Shown: positions 41,705 to 44,010 of the stretch, one piece after another
Layout of the letters: every line of letters begins with the position of its first letter
How positions within the stretch are numbered: position 1 is the stretch's first letter
Origin: Verrucomicrobiota bacterium
GTDB lineage: Bacteria > Verrucomicrobiota > Verrucomicrobiia > Limisphaerales > J093
Assembly (NCBI GenBank): GCA_029556615.1
Contig: JAKQDD010000135.1
Coordinates: forward strand, 1-44,010
DNA: 44,010 nucleotides
Direction of reading: 5' to 3'
Notes under the pieces: generated by a model
What the model was told of the DNA's origin: nothing
Database searches by the model: none
The model's input: the letters and a program-made list of their open reading frames with translations, nothing else
Program-made: the position numbers and the translations under genes

Positions 41705-43861
41705 ATGAAACGTCATACCCCATCCATCTTCGGCGTGACGGAGCTCTGCGGCCTGATGCTGGTGGCGGCGGCGCCCTGCCGTCCCGCGGCGTCCGGTCCG
41801 GAGGAGCTCCGCGACAAGACGCTCGTCGCGTGGGTGTCGCCCGCGAACCTCATCCAGAAGGGCGGCAGCGTGTTGACCCTCGAGAAGCCGGGCGGTGTCT
41901 TCGACGCGATGGTCTTCGGCGAGCTGGCGCCCGCCACGTGGATGGCGGGCAGCGACGGTTTCCGGCGCACGAAGCAGGAGCAGCGGGATTTTCCGAAGGA
42001 GACCGGGCCCCAGGCGGCGCCGGTTCAGGTCGCAATGGTCTATTCCGGCCGGCAGATCACGCTCTATCGGGAGGGGCAACAGGCGGCGACCTACACGGCC
42101 GGGAACGCCGCGGAGCGCTTTGGCAGCGACGCCTGGGTCTTGCTCGGCCTGCGGCACCTGGATGCGGCGCCGGAGAATCGCTTCTTCGCGGGTTCGATTG
42201 ACGACGCCCGGGTCTACGGCGTCGCGCTGGACGCCGCACAGATCGCGGCGCTGAAACCGAATCAGGCGTCCGAGCCGTCGCCCTTGGCCTGGTGGGACTT
42301 CGAGAACGGCGTCGCCTCGGATCGGATGGGAGCGTTCCCGGCCACGACGTTGTTCCACAGGGCGCGCCTCGAGGGGGGGCGGCTCCACTTGGACCGGCCG
42401 GGAGCGTTCATGCTGGCGTCGCGGGAGACGCTCGAGTCCCGGCAGGGCTCGGGGTCGGGCGGCGGGGTCGATCGCTCCGCCCGCGCGCTGCGGGAGAAGC
42501 TGCTCAGCGACCCGCACCGGCCGGGGTACCACTTCGTCACGCCGGAGGGGACCTGCATGCCGTTCGATCCGAACGGGGCCGTCTATTGGAAGGGCCGTTA
42601 CCATCTGTTCTACATCTTCCAGGACCAGCGCGGTCACAACTGGGGCCATGTCTCGAGCACGGACCTGTTCCACTGGCGGCACCATCCGACCGGCCTGGTG
42701 TCCGGCATGTTCAGTGGCAATGGCTTCATCAACCACGAGGGCCGGCCGACGATGTGCTACCACCAGGTGGGGCAGGGGAACGCCATGGCGGTAGCTCTGG
42801 ATGACGAACTGAACGCGTGGAAGAAGCTGGACTCGAATCCAATCACCCCCAGGACCGAACCCGGCGATCCGCATCACGGGAAGTACCGGTCCTGGGATCC
42901 CTACGGCTGGTTCGAGGACGGTACTTACTACGCGATTTTTGGGGGCGAGCGCCCTGCCGTTGCGAAGGCGCCGAGCCTCGCCGGCGAGTGGCGATATGTC
43001 GGCGATCTGATGGCGAACAGCGTCCCCGGGGTCGCGATCAACGAGGACGTCTCGTGCGCCGACTTCTTCACGTTGGGCGGCCGCCGCGTGCTCCTGTGCA
43101 TCAGCCATCGACTCGGCTGTCGCTATTACGTGGGCGACTGGAAAGGGGAACATTTTCATCCGGCGTTTCATGCGCCGATGAGCTGGACGGACCATTCGTT
43201 CTTCGCGCCGGAGAGCCTGCTGGATGACCGCGGCCGGCGGATCATGTGGGCATGGATCTTTGACCTGCCACAATTCGCGATGCGGACGGATTTCGGGTGG
43301 TCGGGGACGATGAGTCTGCCGCGGGTCCTTTCGCTTGCCGGGGACGGCCGGTTGCGCATGAACCCGCCTGGGGAAATCGAGCGGCTGCGGTACAACGCGA
43401 GGCGGCAGACCGACGTGATGATCGAAGCGGACTCGGAGCTGGTCCTCGGGGAGATCCAAGGCAACAGCCTCGAGCTGCGGGTGGTATTCCGCGCGCCGGA
43501 CGCGCGGCAGTGCGGCGTCAAGGTGTGTTGCTCGCCGGACGGTGAGGAGCAGACGCCGGTCTACTACGACGCCGCGGAAAGACGGCTCGCCGTGGACACG
43601 ACGCGGTCGAGTCGGGGCGAGGGGCCGCGGACCCTCGAAGCCGGCCCGTTCGAGCTAGAGGCCGGCGAACCGCTCGAGCTCCGCGTGTTCGTGGACAAGT
43701 CGGTGGTCGAGGTGTTCGCCAACGACGGCCGGCAGGCGGTGATGCGGCGCCTCTACCCCTCCCGGGCCGACAGCCTCGGCGTGCGCCTGTTCTCGGTCGG
43801 CGGCCCGGCCAGCGTGCCGTTGATCGAGGCCTGGGACATGATGCCCGCCAATCCGTTCTAG
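41705..43861 (+). CDS. Secreted LamG/GH32-type glycoside hydrolase
   Basis: The product has 718 residues from ATG 41705, with a hydrophobic N-terminus (about 5-28). Residues 35-200 resemble a LamG-like sandwich (AVQV-type FFAGSIDDARVYGVALDAAQ). Residues 270-560 are a five-bladed GH32-like domain: PFDPNGAVYWKGRYHLFY with the nucleophile Asp288, RSWDPYGWF with the stabiliser Asp398, and NEDVSCADFF where the usual ECP acid/base site reads SCA, with Glu447 three residues before the Ser. The C-terminal beta-sandwich ends LRVFVDKSVVEVFANDG, a hallmark of GH32 enzymes. It likely acts on fructans or related glycans outside the cytoplasm. The TAG stop is part of a repeat module starting at 43859. Confidence 0.85.
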   Translation: MKRHTPSIFGVTELCGLMLVAAAPCRPAASGPEELRDKTLVAWVSPANLIQKGGSVLTLEKPGGVFDAMVFGELAPATWMAGSDGFRRTKQEQRDFPKETGPQAAPVQVAMVYSGRQITLYREGQQAATYTAGNAAERFGSDAWVLLGLRHLDAAPENRFFAGSIDDARVYGVALDAAQIAALKPNQASEPSPLAWWDFENGVASDRMGAFPATTLFHRARLEGGRLHLDRPGAFMLASRETLESRQGSGSGGGVDRSARALREKLLSDPHRPGYHFVTPEGTCMPFDPNGAVYWKGRYHLFYIFQDQRGHNWGHVSSTDLFHWRHHPTGLVSGMFSGNGFINHEGRPTMCYHQVGQGNAMAVALDDELNAWKKLDSNPITPRTEPGDPHHGKYRSWDPYGWFEDGTYYAIFGGERPAVAKAPSLAGEWRYVGDLMANSVPGVAINEDVSCADFFTLGGRRVLLCISHRLGCRYYVGDWKGEHFHPAFHAPMSWTDHSFFAPESLLDDRGRRIMWAWIFDLPQFAMRTDFGWSGTMSLPRVLSLAGDGRLRMNPPGEIERLRYNARRQTDVMIEADSELVLGEIQGNSLELRVVFRAPDARQCGVKVCCSPDGEEQTPVYYDAAERRLAVDTTRSSRGEGPRTLEAGPFELEAGEPLELRVFVDKSVVEVFANDGRQAVMRRLYPSRADSLGVRLFSVGGPASVPLIEAWDMMPANPF

Positions 43862-44010
43862 CGAGGCGCCGCCTCAGACCTAACAAAGTCCGCGATCCCA
43901 TGAAGCCTTCCTGCCTCTTCGAACCCTTTCTTCCGCGCCTCGCTAACGTAGAGTCCTCGACGGAAGGTGGGGAGGCCTGGAACGGCAGGGGCCAAACTTG
44001 ACCTGTTGAC
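43859..44010 (-). mobile_element. Composite inverted-repeat element, copy 3 (cut by window edge)
   Basis: On the plus strand module B comes first (43859-43945, 87 bp, tagcgaggcgcc with cgcgcctcgcta), then spacer acgt, then module A from 43950 to beyond the window end. The order is therefore inverted relative to copies 1 and 2. Its first three bases, TAG, are the stop codon of the GH32 gene. Confidence 0.78.

Overview
The window is GC-rich bacterial DNA that most resembles a Verrucomicrobiota (PVC group) chromosome. The evidence is an exosortase with VPDSG-like (here V/TPDGG, VPDAG, VADGG) C-terminal sorting signals, a complete PrsT/PrsK/PrsR set, type-3-like calcium repeats in a secreted protein, and weak or absent Shine-Dalgarno sequences at most starts. 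No rRNA, tRNA, CRISPR array or transposase gene was seen.

Layout. 1-3056: a partial gene, a YdcF-like membrane protein, a hicBA toxin-antitoxin pair and a long repeat block. 3057-12901: the protein-sorting core, exosortase, PrsT lipoprotein, PrsK sensor kinase and PrsR sigma-54 activator, each separated from the next by non-coding repeats. 12902-33500: an accessory zone with six genes for exported proteins carrying C-terminal sorting signals, two related metzincin-like proteins that have lost their zinc ligands, an SGNH hydrolase, a Wza-like export lipoprotein, a GAF methionine sulfoxide reductase, a PIN/RHH pair, a dead PIN gene and solitary small genes. 33851-43861: housekeeping genes, namely an M24 peptidase, a HAD-Nudix fusion directly abutting folB, metY and metX, a second YdcF protein, a frame-shifted pseudogene and a GH32-type secreted enzyme.

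How it works together. PrsK and PrsR would sense envelope state and activate sigma-54 promoters. Seven -24/-12 sites with exact GG-N10-GC spacing can be read by eye. One lies upstream of every one of the six sorting-signal genes (one of them through a two-gene operon). The seventh has no gene after it but is followed about 175 bases later by a terminator, so it may drive a small RNA. The exosortase would process the exported products at the envelope.

Nearly all intergenic space is filled by fold-back repeats whose arms are short tandem units of 7 to 10 bases. Many begin at, or supply, the stop codon of the preceding gene. A separate 178-bp composite of two roughly 87-bp terminal-inverted-repeat modules is present three times. 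Its first module also occurs alone, inserted into one of the fold-back repeats, with uninterrupted relatives elsewhere in the window.
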